A DNA stretch of 64,000 bases, from contig CAKSAN010000005.1 of assembly GCA_934436435.1 (NCBI GenBank), positions 1-64,000 of the forward strand. Direction: 5' to 3'. The stretch's first letter is position 1, and every line of letters starts with the position of its first letter. The notes beneath the pieces are model-generated. The model had not been told where the DNA came from, did not search any database, and saw only the letters and a list, made by a program, of their open reading frames with translations. The position numbers and the translations under genes are program-made. This document shows positions 22,753 to 31,627 of the stretch, piece after piece. The DNA is from an uncultured Acetatifactor sp. (GTDB taxonomy: Bacteria > Bacillota > Clostridia > Lachnospirales > Lachnospiraceae).

Positions 22753-22781
22753 TTGACTTAAAAGGATTGGGGAAGTACTAT
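22753..22781 (+). promoter_or_regulatory. promoter of the GNAT/DUF402 pair
   Basis: TTGACT (22753-22758) and TACTAT (22776-22781) have a 17-base spacer. The transcript start would be near 22788, 40 bases before the gene. Confidence 0.65.
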
Positions 22782-22827
22782 TTGAATAACTATCCATAGC
22801 ACAAAATTATGTCAATATGTATATCGA

Positions 22828-23412
22828 ATGAAAGAAGAATGTCCAATGGCTGCAGCTACAGACGAACAACTTATGATACGGATCGCGACACCGGAAGATG
22901 CCGCGGCTCTGGTGGCTATTTATGCCCCCTATGTGGAGAATACCCCCATCACTTTTGAATATACGGTTCCTACCGTGGAAGAATTTGCGGAACGGATCCG
23001 CCACACCCTTGCCCGTTACCCCTATCTCATAGCGGAAAAAGGCGGTGTTCCCGTGGGCTATGCGTACGCCTCCGCTTTCAAAGGACGTGCCGCCTATGAC
23101 TGGTCGGTGGAGACTTCCATCTATGTCAGTCAGGAGGTACGAAGCAGTGGTGTCGGCAGTCTGCTGTATGAAAAGCTGGAGGAATATCTGACTGCACAGC
23201 ACATCTGTAATGTCTGTGCCTGCATCACTTATCCTAATCCTCCCAGTATCGCTTTTCACGAAAAGCATGGCTATGAGACCGCAGCTCATTTTCACGCCTC
23301 CGGCTACAAGCAGGGAAAATGGCATGACATGATCTGGATGGAGAAGACTTTATGTCCTCACACCACACCGCCTGCGCCTTTTATCCCGTTCCCGGAGCTC
23401 GGTACATTATAA
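22828..23412 (+). CDS. GNAT N-acetyltransferase, phosphinothricin/methionine-sulfoximine type
   Basis: A 194-residue acetyl-CoA-dependent acetyltransferase. The order RIATPEDAAALVAIYAPYV, SVETSIYV and the acetyl-CoA loop RSSGVGSLLYEKL, then PNPPSIAFHEKHGY and YKQGKWHDMIWME, matches the Pat/Bar/MnaT branch, which acetylates glutamate-analogue amines such as methionine sulfoximine. The true substrate here is unknown. ATG 22828 has no clear ribosome site; ATG 22846 with the purine-rich GAAAGAAGAA before it may be the real start. It is followed 21 bases later by the DUF402 gene. Confidence 0.85.
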   Translation: MKEECPMAAATDEQLMIRIATPEDAAALVAIYAPYVENTPITFEYTVPTVEEFAERIRHTLARYPYLIAEKGGVPVGYAYASAFKGRAAYDWSVETSIYVSQEVRSSGVGSLLYEKLEEYLTAQHICNVCACITYPNPPSIAFHEKHGYETAAHFHASGYKQGKWHDMIWMEKTLCPHTTPPAPFIPFPELGTL

Positions 23413-23433
23413 ACCATACAAAGGAGAACACCT

Positions 23434-23916
23434 ATGAGCAACGAATTGCAGATCTACCGCAAACGCCTGATTCCGGAAGAATGTATCTTATTGAAGGATG
23501 ATATTATTATCGAGCAGACCGAGGATCATATCCTGACCAAATGGAAGACCCTGAATCCCAAGACCACTTTTTCCCATGGCTGTTCCTGTTATTATCTGAA
23601 GGAAGGATTCAAGATCAGCAAGTTCTACCGTCACGACGGCTCCCTGCTGTACTGGTACTGTGATATTGTGGAATACACTTATCAGCCGGAGAGCAATTCC
23701 CTGATCGTTACAGATCTGCTGGCTGACATTATCCTGTATCCCGACGGCAGAATGCATGTGGTGGATCTGGACGAGCTGGCCGAGGCTCTGGAAAAAGGAC
23801 TGATCACCCAGGCACAGATGAGCGCCTGCCTGCGCCAGCTGAACAATCTGATCACCATCATCTACCGTGACAAATTTGATAGACTACAAAGCCCATTGGA
23901 AAAGAGCGGGCTGTAG
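23434..23916 (+). CDS. DUF402-domain protein
   Basis: A 160-residue cytoplasmic protein. The core WYCDIVEYTY, then VTDLLADIILYPDGRMHVVD and LDELAEALEKGLIT match the DUF402 family, whose structurally known members are nucleotide or phosphoester hydrolases using Asp-bound metal ions. AAAGGAGAACACCT precedes ATG 23434. Second gene of a two-gene unit with the GNAT protein. Substrate unknown. Confidence 0.8.
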   Translation: MSNELQIYRKRLIPEECILLKDDIIIEQTEDHILTKWKTLNPKTTFSHGCSCYYLKEGFKISKFYRHDGSLLYWYCDIVEYTYQPESNSLIVTDLLADIILYPDGRMHVVDLDELAEALEKGLITQAQMSACLRQLNNLITIIYRDKFDRLQSPLEKSGL

Positions 23917-23934
23917 ACTGCATTGCCCAGGTTA

Positions 23935-24087
23935 GAACTATTCAGAGTAACGCATTCGCAAAATCGCACTTGCAGTGCTTACTTTTTGCTCATGTGTTTA
24001 CTTCGTCAAATAAATAAGCGTGAAGCTTCTTACGAATACAAGTATTCGCCGAAGTTTCACGCTTATTTATTTTACTCTGAATAGTTC
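23935..24087. repeat. nested palindromic element between convergent genes (bidirectional terminator)
   Basis: An outer 16-base inverted repeat (23935-23950 with 24072-24087) encloses a 22-bp stem with a single G-U pair (24008-24029 with 24051-24072), whose loop holds a further 7-bp stem (CGAATAC/GTATTCG). The right outer arm is the last five codons and stop of the diguanylate cyclase gene; the left arm is an inverted copy of it. The A/T-rich outer part of the long stem makes it a terminator for both strands. Confidence 0.8.
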
Positions 24088-25850
24088 AGCAGGTTTCCGA
24101 TGCAGTGTCCCAGAATCGACAGCAACGTGACATCCTCATCTGACCATTTGCGGTTGCGGTTGAATACATCATAATGGACAATGACATTCGGAACCCCCTC
24201 CTTGCGGGAAAGACATTGCAGGGAAGCTCCGATCTCCTGCTTCTGCATCACGGCAAATGCCGCCGAATTCCGGGATCTGAGCTTTACCATATTGGATTCC
24301 ACAAAATTATCGTCATCTCCAAACAGCGCAAGATACTTCTCATCCTCAAAGAGTCCTCTTCCGTCAGTCACTCCTGCAATATAATTGCCGTTCCTGCAGA
24401 CCAGAGATGCCCCTGCATCCGATAAAATCGTGATTCCGTCCAGATCGAACAGGCTGCGGATCTGTTGCAGCCTCTCTTCCTTCTTCACGATGGAGTCCAC
24501 TCCGGAGATACATAATTCTGTGATCATTGCCGTAATGACTTCCCGTTTCTTCTCCTTGGATACCGCATAGGCCATGGCCATGTTCTGCATATCATCGGAT
24601 TCCAGTCTGCCATGAAGTCTTTCTTCATATATGATATGGCGGTTCTTGCCTTTTTCTTTGGCAAGGTAGAGTGCCTTATCCGCTTTCCGCATCAATTCCT
24701 CATATTCGGTTCCATCCACCGGGTACTCCGATACGCCGATGGAGGCCGTCACACGGATCTTCGGATCAAACGCCAGGGCAAATTCCTTCGCCATGGTCTT
24801 TAACAGCGTCTTCAGCTGTTCTCTGGTCTCCACCATTTCCAGCAGGATCACATATTCGTCTCCGCCGAATCGTCCGATGACACCCCGCTGTCCCACCATC
24901 ACCTGCATGATCTCCGCCACTCTGCGGATCACCTGATCTCCGAAGATATGACCGTAGGTGTCATTGATATGCTTGAAATCATCAATATCAATGATCACCA
25001 TCCATCTGGTGTTGTGGTCCTTGCGGTTCAACTGTTCGATGGTATATTCCGTCCATGCCCGCTTGTTCAGCAGTCCGGTTCCCGCATCTCTGGCCGCCGG
25101 TGTCAGGTAATAAGCTTCCTTCCGGTGATCCCGGTCCGGGATTATGATACCTGCCACCATATCACGCCTTTTCGGGATCCGGGCACCCTTCACCTTCCAT
25201 ATTTCCTTGTTCTCCTGCCCGCGGACAAACTCCATTTCGAAGAGATCCTCCCCGTTGCGCAGGTGGGCGCAAAAGGTCCGTAACTGATCTTCCAATCTGG
25301 CGGCATCACTGCTTTCCTGCGCTTTCTCCATGTTCCGGATCATGACATTCAGAGATCCTTCAAACTGGTTCATGGCACGTTCATTGACATATTTATAGAT
25401 GGAAATACTGTCCTGCTCCATCAGATATTCAAAAAAGTACACATCCTCCAGCGTCATGAAATGACGGTATTTCAAAACATTCTGTTCCAGACGCAGGTTC
25501 CGCCCCTCCAGATCACGAATGTCGGAAATGGTGATCTGGTACAGCGGGATGCCATTCTCCGTCTGCTCGCTCTGTTCCAGACGCAGATAGACATTCCGTA
25601 CACTGTCCTTCAGATTGTGAAGTGCCGTGATCAGTTCCAGAGGCCGGAACGGTTCCTCCTTCATCGCTTCCCTCAACAGTTCCCCGTCTTCGGGCAGAAG
25701 CAGCTCACTCACCGGCCGGAAAGAATTCTCCCCAATGAATTCATAGTAAAATTCCGACGCCTTGGCCACCACCAGATCCTGCCTTACGAAGAGCTTCCAG
25801 TCCATGATTCTGTTCGCATAACCCTTTTGTTCTACGCTGTTTACTTTCAT
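24072..25850 (-). CDS. GGDEF diguanylate cyclase with N-terminal PAS-like and C-terminal GAF-like regions
   Basis: A 592-residue soluble protein predicted to make cyclic di-GMP. Residues ~15-125 are PAS-like, ~130-250 helical, ~258-420 the GGDEF domain with active site GRFGGDEYVILLE (near 328) and the preceding DIDDFKHINDTYGH. The final ~150 residues look GAF-like. The product-inhibition RxxD motif expected five residues before GGDEY is not present (RGVI instead). No TM segment. It begins 16 bases after the SleB-like gene stop, so it is the tail of the cwlD operon. A weak purine-rich ribosome site precedes ATG 25850. Confidence 0.88.
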   Translation of the reverse strand: MKVNSVEQKGYANRIMDWKLFVRQDLVVAKASEFYYEFIGENSFRPVSELLLPEDGELLREAMKEEPFRPLELITALHNLKDSVRNVYLRLEQSEQTENGIPLYQITISDIRDLEGRNLRLEQNVLKYRHFMTLEDVYFFEYLMEQDSISIYKYVNERAMNQFEGSLNVMIRNMEKAQESSDAARLEDQLRTFCAHLRNGEDLFEMEFVRGQENKEIWKVKGARIPKRRDMVAGIIIPDRDHRKEAYYLTPAARDAGTGLLNKRAWTEYTIEQLNRKDHNTRWMVIIDIDDFKHINDTYGHIFGDQVIRRVAEIMQVMVGQRGVIGRFGGDEYVILLEMVETREQLKTLLKTMAKEFALAFDPKIRVTASIGVSEYPVDGTEYEELMRKADKALYLAKEKGKNRHIIYEERLHGRLESDDMQNMAMAYAVSKEKKREVITAMITELCISGVDSIVKKEERLQQIRSLFDLDGITILSDAGASLVCRNGNYIAGVTDGRGLFEDEKYLALFGDDDNFVESNMVKLRSRNSAAFAVMQKQEIGASLQCLSRKEGVPNVIVHYDVFNRNRKWSDEDVTLLSILGHCIGNLLNYSE

Positions 25851-25866
25851 AGTTTTTCGCTTTCGT

Positions 25867-27030
25867 TTAGTAAAATACGTGTCCTCCGATGTTGATACCG
25901 GTCAATCCCTCTACCGGGGTACGGAAATACACACAGTTGCCTACATTGGTTACTCCGGACATAGCTTCATCCGCCGCCTGATAACAGCGGCTGGTAGCCT
26001 TGTTGGTGGCCAGCGCAAGTTCCAGTCTTCCACTGGCTACCGGTGAAAACTGTTTGTTCTGATAGATCACTCCCACCACCGTATTGGGGTAGATGGAACT
26101 TCTGACGCGGTTGATGACGACACTGGCTACTGCCAGCTGTCCATCGTAAGGTTCTCCGCCCGCTTCGCAATAGATCAGGTTCGCCAGCAGATAACGGTCT
26201 CCCTCCTCAAAGGAGATGTCCGAAATATCCCGCCAGGTTGCATTCGCCGCCCTCTGAGACATGGCGATCTCTTCTGCCAGTTTCTTCCGTAGGGTTTCCA
26301 GATTCTCCTCTTTTTGTTTGATCTCCGCCTCATATTCCAGGGCTCTCTGTTCCGCTGCCGAAATATCCCCGGCATATTTTGCAATACTGTTGGATGTCTG
26401 GCTGATCAGGCCCGACACCTTGCTTTTCTCGGCTTCCGCTTCCACCTTCAACTGATCCAGTTCCGCTTTCTCTGTCTGAAGTCTGGCTTCTTCCTCTTCG
26501 ATCAGCTTGCGGTTCTCTTCGAATTCTTTCAGTTTCTTCTGGTCATAAGCGGCGATCCGTTCAAAAAAGTCTGCGGCATTTAACAGTTTATCAAAGCTCT
26601 GGGCACTGAGAAGTGCGTTGATGTAGCTGGTCTCATTCCGTTCGTACATATCCCTTACCCGGATCACCATGCATTCATACTGCCAGCTTTCTGTAGCCTT
26701 CGCTTCTTCCAGACTGGCCTGGGTATCTGCGATCTCCTGTTCTTTGTCCGCAATCTTTTGTTCCAGATCCGCCAGGTTGTTGCTGACTTCCGTCAACTGA
26801 CCGTTCAGATTATTCAGTTGTCCCTTGAGGGAATTCTGTTCTCCTTTCAGGTTCTCCAGATTGTCATTTTCCTGATTCAGCTGGTTCTGCAGATCATTTT
26901 TCTCCTGCTGTTCCTGCTGGATCTGCTGCCAGGTACTGCTGGTAGCTTGCACTTTATTGTCTTCTGAAGAAAAGGCTCCTGCAAGGATCACTGCTGCCAG
27001 CAGCACAGCTGTCTTCTGTAGGCGCTTCAA
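25867..27030 (-). CDS. secreted coiled-coil cell-wall hydrolase, SleB/CwlJ type
   Basis: A 387-residue exported protein: signal peptide (residues ~1-29, LLAAVILAGAFSS), a long PcsB-like coiled coil (~33-260), and a C-terminal hydrolase_2 (SleB/CwlJ) domain (~272-387) with YCEAGGEPYDGQLAVASVVI, where the Glu is the expected catalytic residue of these lytic transglycosylase-like enzymes. The combination suggests a regulated peptidoglycan hydrolase for division or sporulation. It follows the dCMP deaminase gene by 24 bases. Confidence 0.88.
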   Translation of the reverse strand: MKRLQKTAVLLAAVILAGAFSSEDNKVQATSSTWQQIQQEQQEKNDLQNQLNQENDNLENLKGEQNSLKGQLNNLNGQLTEVSNNLADLEQKIADKEQEIADTQASLEEAKATESWQYECMVIRVRDMYERNETSYINALLSAQSFDKLLNAADFFERIAAYDQKKLKEFEENRKLIEEEEARLQTEKAELDQLKVEAEAEKSKVSGLISQTSNSIAKYAGDISAAEQRALEYEAEIKQKEENLETLRKKLAEEIAMSQRAANATWRDISDISFEEGDRYLLANLIYCEAGGEPYDGQLAVASVVINRVRSSIYPNTVVGVIYQNKQFSPVASGRLELALATNKATSRCYQAADEAMSGVTNVGNCVYFRTPVEGLTGINIGGHVFY

Positions 27031-27054
27031 CCGTTTTACTCCTTTATCTGTTGC

Positions 27055-27546
27055 TCAGACCTCGATATGTATCGTACGTCCTGTTTTGCGATACTGCACG
27101 CATTCCACTCCGGCGGCTTCAAACATCCGTCTGGCTGCCCGGTTGGAAGGAGTGCCCTGATACTTGTCACTGTCGTATACCACCGTGCGGATCCCTGCCT
27201 GGATGATGGCTTTTGCACATTCATTGCAGGGAAAGAGGGAGACATACAGTTTCGTCCCCTCCAGGGATCCTCCGCGGTAGTTCAAAATGGCATTCAGTTC
27301 ACTATGTGTCACAAAGGGATACTTGGTCAGATTCCTGTCCTCCGCATTCTCCCTCTCCCAGGGAAAATCATCGTCGGAACAGCCCTTGGGAAAGCCGTTG
27401 TATCCCATGGACAGGATCTTGTTGTCCGGGCTGACGATACAGGCTCCCACCTGTGTATTGGGATCCTTGGAGCGCATTCCCGACAGATGGGCCACGCCCA
27501 TAAAATATTCATCCCAACTGATATAGTCACTGCGTTTGGCACTCAT
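27055..27546 (-). CDS. dCMP deaminase family protein
   Basis: A 163-residue zinc deaminase predicted to convert dCMP to dUMP. The zinc/catalytic signature is H81-S-E83 with PCNEC (C107, C110). An additional Cys/His-rich stretch near residues 46-60 is usual for dCMP deaminases. Shorter than ComEB proteins with extra tails. It lies 11 bases after upp, forming a pyrimidine salvage pair. ATG 27546. Confidence 0.9.
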   Translation of the reverse strand: MSAKRSDYISWDEYFMGVAHLSGMRSKDPNTQVGACIVSPDNKILSMGYNGFPKGCSDDDFPWERENAEDRNLTKYPFVTHSELNAILNYRGGSLEGTKLYVSLFPCNECAKAIIQAGIRTVVYDSDKYQGTPSNRAARRMFEAAGVECVQYRKTGRTIHIEV

Positions 27547-27557
27547 GGGTGTCTCCT

Positions 27558-28187
27558 CTATTTGGTACCGAAAATACGGTCTCCCGCATCTCCCAGTCCG
27601 GGAACAATATATCCGTGATCGTTCAGCTTCTGATCCATTGCTCCGATATAGATATCCACATCCGGATGCGCTTCCTGCATTGCCTTAACCCCTTCGGGTG
27701 CAGCGATGATGCACAGCAGACGGATGCTCTTGCAGCCCTTGTCCTTCAACAGCTGAATGGCTGCGATGGAGGAACCACCGGTTGCCAGCATGGGATCTAC
27801 CACGAATACTTCACGCTCTGCGCAGTCTGCGGGCAGCTTGCAGTAATACTCTACGGGCTTTAAGGTCTCGGGGTCACGATACAGACCGATATGTCCTACT
27901 TTCGCAGCGGGGATCAGGGACAGCATGCCGTCTACCATGCCCAGTCCGGCACGCAGAATGGGTACCAGTGCCAGCTTCTTGCCCTTTAACTGTTTTACGG
28001 TGGTCTTGCAGATAGGAGTCTCGATCTCCACTTCTTCCAGAGGCAGATCCTTGGTAGCTTCATAGCCGATCAGCATTGCGATCTCGCTGATATTCTGTCT
28101 GAAATCCTTGGTACCCGTCTCCTTTCTGCGGATGATTCCGATCTTCTGCTCGATTAAAGGATGATCCATAACTACTACTTTTGACAT
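27558..28187 (-). CDS. upp: uracil phosphoribosyltransferase
   Basis: A 209-residue salvage enzyme that makes UMP from uracil and PRPP. The PRPP loop is [16 protein letters not shown], the N-terminal [16 protein letters not shown] and the C-terminal [13 protein letters not shown] are diagnostic, and length is typical. ATG 28187 follows AGGAGG by 8 bases. It sits between rpiB and the dCMP deaminase gene. Confidence 0.96.
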   Translation of the reverse strand: MSKVVVMDHPLIEQKIGIIRRKETGTKDFRQNISEIAMLIGYEATKDLPLEEVEIETPICKTTVKQLKGKKLALVPILRAGLGMVDGMLSLIPAAKVGHIGLYRDPETLKPVEYYCKLPADCAEREVFVVDPMLATGGSSIAAIQLLKDKGCKSIRLLCIIAAPEGVKAMQEAHPDVDIYIGAMDQKLNDHGYIVPGLGDAGDRIFGTK

Positions 28188-28255
28188 ATTGTTGTCCTCC
28201 TGTGTTTTGGTATTTGTTATAGTGGTACTTCGTTATTGTGCGTCTGTATGGTGCC

Positions 28256-28687
28256 TCAGATCTCTTCGATCAGGCTGATTCTGCGGCTGTGTCTCTCTTC
28301 TCCGGAAAAAGGTGTGTTCAGGAAGGTCTCTACGATCTCCAGAGCCAGATTCTCACCTACGATGCCCGCACCCATCGCCAGCATATTGGCATCGTTGTGC
28401 AGTCTGGTCATCTTCGCCGACAGTGGATCGGAGCAAAGTGCGCAGCGGATTCCCGGTACCTTATTGGCGGAAATGCTGATGCCGATGCCGGTGGTGCAGA
28501 TCACAATGCCCTTCTCACAGGTACCGTCTGCCACAGCCTTTGCCGCCGCATGCCCGAATACGGGATAATCACAGCTTGCTTTGCTGTCGCAGCCCATATC
28601 CCGATAAGGAATGTTTTTCTCCTCTAAATATTTCTTGACTCTTTCTTTCAGATCATATCCGCCATGATCACTTGCGATTGCTATCAT
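28256..28687 (-). CDS. rpiB: ribose-5-phosphate isomerase B
   Basis: A 143-residue RpiB/LacAB-family isomerase interconverting ribulose- and ribose-5-phosphate. It shows D7-H8 in SDHGGYDLKE, C64 in VICTTGIGISI and H97 in RLHNDAN, the active-site set of RpiB. It precedes upp by 68 bases and could feed PRPP synthesis. ATG 28687 with GGAGG upstream. Confidence 0.94.
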   Translation of the reverse strand: MIAIASDHGGYDLKERVKKYLEEKNIPYRDMGCDSKASCDYPVFGHAAAKAVADGTCEKGIVICTTGIGISISANKVPGIRCALCSDPLSAKMTRLHNDANMLAMGAGIVGENLALEIVETFLNTPFSGEERHSRRISLIEEI

Positions 28688-28710
28688 TCTAATATGTCCT
28701 CCTTGTCTCC

Positions 28711-29775
28711 TTACAGCTTTACCACTTTATGTCCCGCCGCTTTCAGCAGCCGGTTCATAATGGCCTGTCCAAAGCCTTCCGTGGAAAATCCCTCGGAATA
28801 GATCTTCGTCACGCCCTCATCATCGAATTCCCGCAGGATCGTATACAGATGTCTGGCAATGCTGTCCTCATCCCTGCGGCTGCCGACGCTTTTCACCACA
28901 TCTGCCGCATAGCCCGACAGCATCTCTTCCGTTCCGATGATACCGGTCTTCTCTCCCGCTGCATGGTCTGCTGCCGCGGCCCGGTTGATATACTCTCTCA
29001 CCTGCTCCGGTGCACCCTCTACGATCGTCAGCTCTCCCTTGGGCGCATAATGTCTGTATTTCATTCCGGGAGCCTTGGGAGCCTGTCCGCTGTCTGCCCG
29101 CAGGATCGTGGTATCCGTGTCCACCGTTCCCAGCACGGCACTCAGCTTTTCCTGTGTAATATATCCGGGACGAAGGATCTGGGGCGGTGCCACCGTCAGA
29201 TCAATAATCGTGGACTCCAGACCGATGCCGACTTCTCCGCCGTCAATAATGGCATCGATCCGCCCCATCATATCCTCCTCCACATATTTCGCCACCGTGG
29301 GGCTGGGCTTGCCGGAGGTATTGGCACTGGGGGCCGCAATGTATCCGCCGCTGTACTCGATCAGCTTCTGTGCTGCCGGGTGCGAGGGCATCCGGATCGC
29401 CACCGTGTCCAGTCCTCCCGTCGTCTCCAGGGGTACCGCATCGGATTTCGGCAGGATCATGGTCAGCGGTCCCGGCCAGAATGCATCCGCTATTTTCCGT
29501 GCTTCCTCCGGAATCTTATCGGTGATCTTCTCAATGTCTTCAAAGCGATAGACATGCACGATCAGCGGATTGTCGGACGGTCTGCCCTTCGCTGCGTATA
29601 TTTTCTCGGAGGATGTGGGGTTCAACGCATCTCCCCCCAGGCCGTACACCGTCTCGGTGGGGAATGCCACCAGTCCTCCCCGCTTCAGGATCTCTCCCGC
29701 AGCCCGGAGTTTCCTGTCGTCTTCCTCACTGACGGAGCCCTCTCCGGGATGAATCTTTATGATCTCAGTCTCCAT
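28711..29775 (-). CDS. L-threonylcarbamoyladenylate synthase (Sua5/YwlC type)
   Basis: A 354-residue enzyme making threonylcarbamoyl-AMP for the t6A tRNA modification. The YrdC-like domain (~20-215) shows GGLVAFPTETVYGLGGDA and KGRPSDNPLIVHV; a C-terminal Sua5 domain follows (~240-354). This is the long, two-domain version of the family. AGAAGGG precedes ATG 29775. 23 bases upstream of rpiB. Confidence 0.94.
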   Translation of the reverse strand: METEIIKIHPGEGSVSEEDDRKLRAAGEILKRGGLVAFPTETVYGLGGDALNPTSSEKIYAAKGRPSDNPLIVHVYRFEDIEKITDKIPEEARKIADAFWPGPLTMILPKSDAVPLETTGGLDTVAIRMPSHPAAQKLIEYSGGYIAAPSANTSGKPSPTVAKYVEEDMMGRIDAIIDGGEVGIGLESTIIDLTVAPPQILRPGYITQEKLSAVLGTVDTDTTILRADSGQAPKAPGMKYRHYAPKGELTIVEGAPEQVREYINRAAAADHAAGEKTGIIGTEEMLSGYAADVVKSVGSRRDEDSIARHLYTILREFDDEGVTKIYSEGFSTEGFGQAIMNRLLKAAGHKVVKL

Positions 29776-29850
29776 GTTTTACCCTTCTGTGTTCTAAATT
29801 GCATTTGGATATAGTATAGCATATCCCGGATAAAATGGAAAGCGTGTTTC

Positions 29851-30597
29851 TCATGGCATTTCCTGTTTTTTGGTATCTTGTTGTGCTATATATTGTAAGA
29901 TCCCCTTGTGGACCGACCATGCCACTCTGTCCTGATAGGTCTCGTCGCACAGTTTTTCCGCCTCTGCCGCATTGGACAGGAATCCGCATTCCACGATCAC
30001 TATGGTTCCCTGGGTCTTCTTAAGAAGATAGTAGCTGTCGTTTGGCTTGATCTGTCTGTGATTCTCCGGATCCAGATCTCCTACCATCTGCTTCTGGATC
30101 AGCTCCGCCAGTTTTTCCCCTCCGGTACTTCCGTTGTAATAGAAGACCTGTGCTCCGTGGACATATTCCTCCGGGTAGCTGTTCTGGTGGATGCTCACGG
30201 TAAGCACCGGATCCGTCTGTTCTATCTTCTCGATCCTGCGCTTCATATCCTGTACTTTCTTATTAGAAGCATCGGAGTCATACAGGCCGTCCTCCGTCTC
30301 TCTGGTCAGAACGACATGGATCCCGTCCGCCTCCAGATATTGTTTCAGTCTCTGCACGATCCGAAGGTTGATGTCCTTCTCCAATGCACCGTTGATCCCG
30401 ATCTTGCCGGGATCGTCTCCGCCGTGTCCCGCATCGATCACCACCGTATAAGCCCCCTCTTTTGCGGCACTTCCCGCACCCCGCAAAATATTCACGGCAT
30501 TCACGGTATTCGCATATTCCGCCGTTTCTCTGCCCAATACCGCCATAGACAACAAAAGCAGACATACCATAATAAGCTTCCCTGTTTTCTGTTCCAT
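29851..30597 (-). CDS. cwlD: N-acetylmuramoyl-L-alanine amidase, CwlD-like
   Basis: A 248-residue Amidase_3 enzyme cutting the lactyl-amide bond in peptidoglycan. An N-terminal hydrophobic segment (9-22) exports or anchors it. Zinc ligands H58 (DAGHGGDDPG), E73 and H137 (SIHQNS) and catalytic E203 (VECGFLSN) are present. The length and N-terminal anchor fit CwlD, which in spore formers helps make cortex muramic-delta-lactam. First gene of the seven-gene minus-strand operon. GGAG lies before ATG 30597. Confidence 0.88.
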   Translation of the reverse strand: MEQKTGKLIMVCLLLLSMAVLGRETAEYANTVNAVNILRGAGSAAKEGAYTVVIDAGHGGDDPGKIGINGALEKDINLRIVQRLKQYLEADGIHVVLTRETEDGLYDSDASNKKVQDMKRRIEKIEQTDPVLTVSIHQNSYPEEYVHGAQVFYYNGSTGGEKLAELIQKQMVGDLDPENHRQIKPNDSYYLLKKTQGTIVIVECGFLSNAAEAEKLCDETYQDRVAWSVHKGILQYIAQQDTKKQEMP

Positions 30598-30695
30598 CCC
30601 CGTTCTCCGGCATCTCTTATATTCTATATGATTTTATATGCTTTGGGGGGTGGAAATATCTGCCGAAAATTAAGAAATCCTTTCGTTTTAAACTA

Positions 30696-30725
30696 TTGCA
30701 TCCCATTACCACTTCAGCGTATAAT
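30696..30725 (+). promoter_or_regulatory. promoter of the sortase operon, close to the start codon
   Basis: TTGCAT (30696-30701) and a consensus TATAAT (30720-30725) have an 18-base spacer. The predicted transcription start falls on or next to ATG 30732. Confidence 0.6.
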
Positions 30726-30731
30726 AAAGCC

Positions 30732-31601
30732 ATGAAAACAAGCAAAAAAATTCTTTCTATTATTTTATTTATCCTGGGGGGAATCTGTATTCTTGCCACC
30801 GTTATCCTGTTCATAAGGGGACAATTGGCGGATCGGCGCATGGAAGAGACCTTGGACGAGTTACGTCCCACGGCGTCCACAGAGACTGCGGACACCACCC
30901 CCGAAAGTGAAAGCGAAACGATGGCTGCCACTGTCACTCCCCCGGAGCCGACGGTGGAAGAGACACCGGCTCCCACAGAAGAGATTCCCCGGGTTCCCAA
31001 CCCTTATGCCGACAGTTTTCTTGCCAATAAGGACATGGCTGCCTGGCTGCAGATTCCGGGGACCAACGTGGATTACCCGGTGATGTGGACTCCCGAGGAT
31101 GAGACCTATTACCTCTACCGTGCTTTTGACGGAAGCGAGAACAAGAACGGCTGTCTGCTCTTAGATACCGACAGTTGTCTGGATCCTCTCACCACGAACC
31201 TCATCATTCACGGTCACAACATGAAATCCGGTGCCATGTTCGGCAATCTGACGGATTATGAGAACAAGGATTTCTATGAGAACCACAAAAACATTATCCT
31301 CTATACCGAAGAGTGTCAGCGCAATTACGAAGTAATTGCCGTCTTCCGCTCCCAGGTCTATCGGAAAACGGATCAGGTATTTAAGTTCTACAAATTCTTC
31401 CAGGCGGATACCCGGGAAGAATTTGATGACTTTTATAACAATATCAAACAGTTATCCCAGTATGACACCGGCGTTACCGCAGAATTCGGGGATCATTTCC
31501 TGACTCTGTCCACCTGCGTATACCATGTAGAGCAGGGCCGTTTTGTAGTCGTCGCCAAAGAAGTGGAATCCGGCGATCACTATCTGCCCGTACAGGAATA
31601 A
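30732..31601 (+). CDS. srtB: class B sortase
   Basis: A 289-residue membrane-tethered transpeptidase. A TM helix (residues ~6-27) is followed by an acidic Thr/Pro/Glu spacer (~45-85) and the sortase domain. Catalytic residues are a His in LIIHGHNM (H160 or H162), Cys in TLSTC (~261) and Arg in GRFVVVAK. The domain order is that of SrtB. ATG 30732 has no Shine-Dalgarno; an in-frame TTG at 30696 overlaps the promoter and is unlikely. It lies 26 bases before its probable substrate gene. Confidence 0.9.
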   Translation: MKTSKKILSIILFILGGICILATVILFIRGQLADRRMEETLDELRPTASTETADTTPESESETMAATVTPPEPTVEETPAPTEEIPRVPNPYADSFLANKDMAAWLQIPGTNVDYPVMWTPEDETYYLYRAFDGSENKNGCLLLDTDSCLDPLTTNLIIHGHNMKSGAMFGNLTDYENKDFYENHKNIILYTEECQRNYEVIAVFRSQVYRKTDQVFKFYKFFQADTREEFDDFYNNIKQLSQYDTGVTAEFGDHFLTLSTCVYHVEQGRFVVVAKEVESGDHYLPVQE

Positions 31602-31627
31602 CACAATGACTATCAGGAGGTTTTCTT

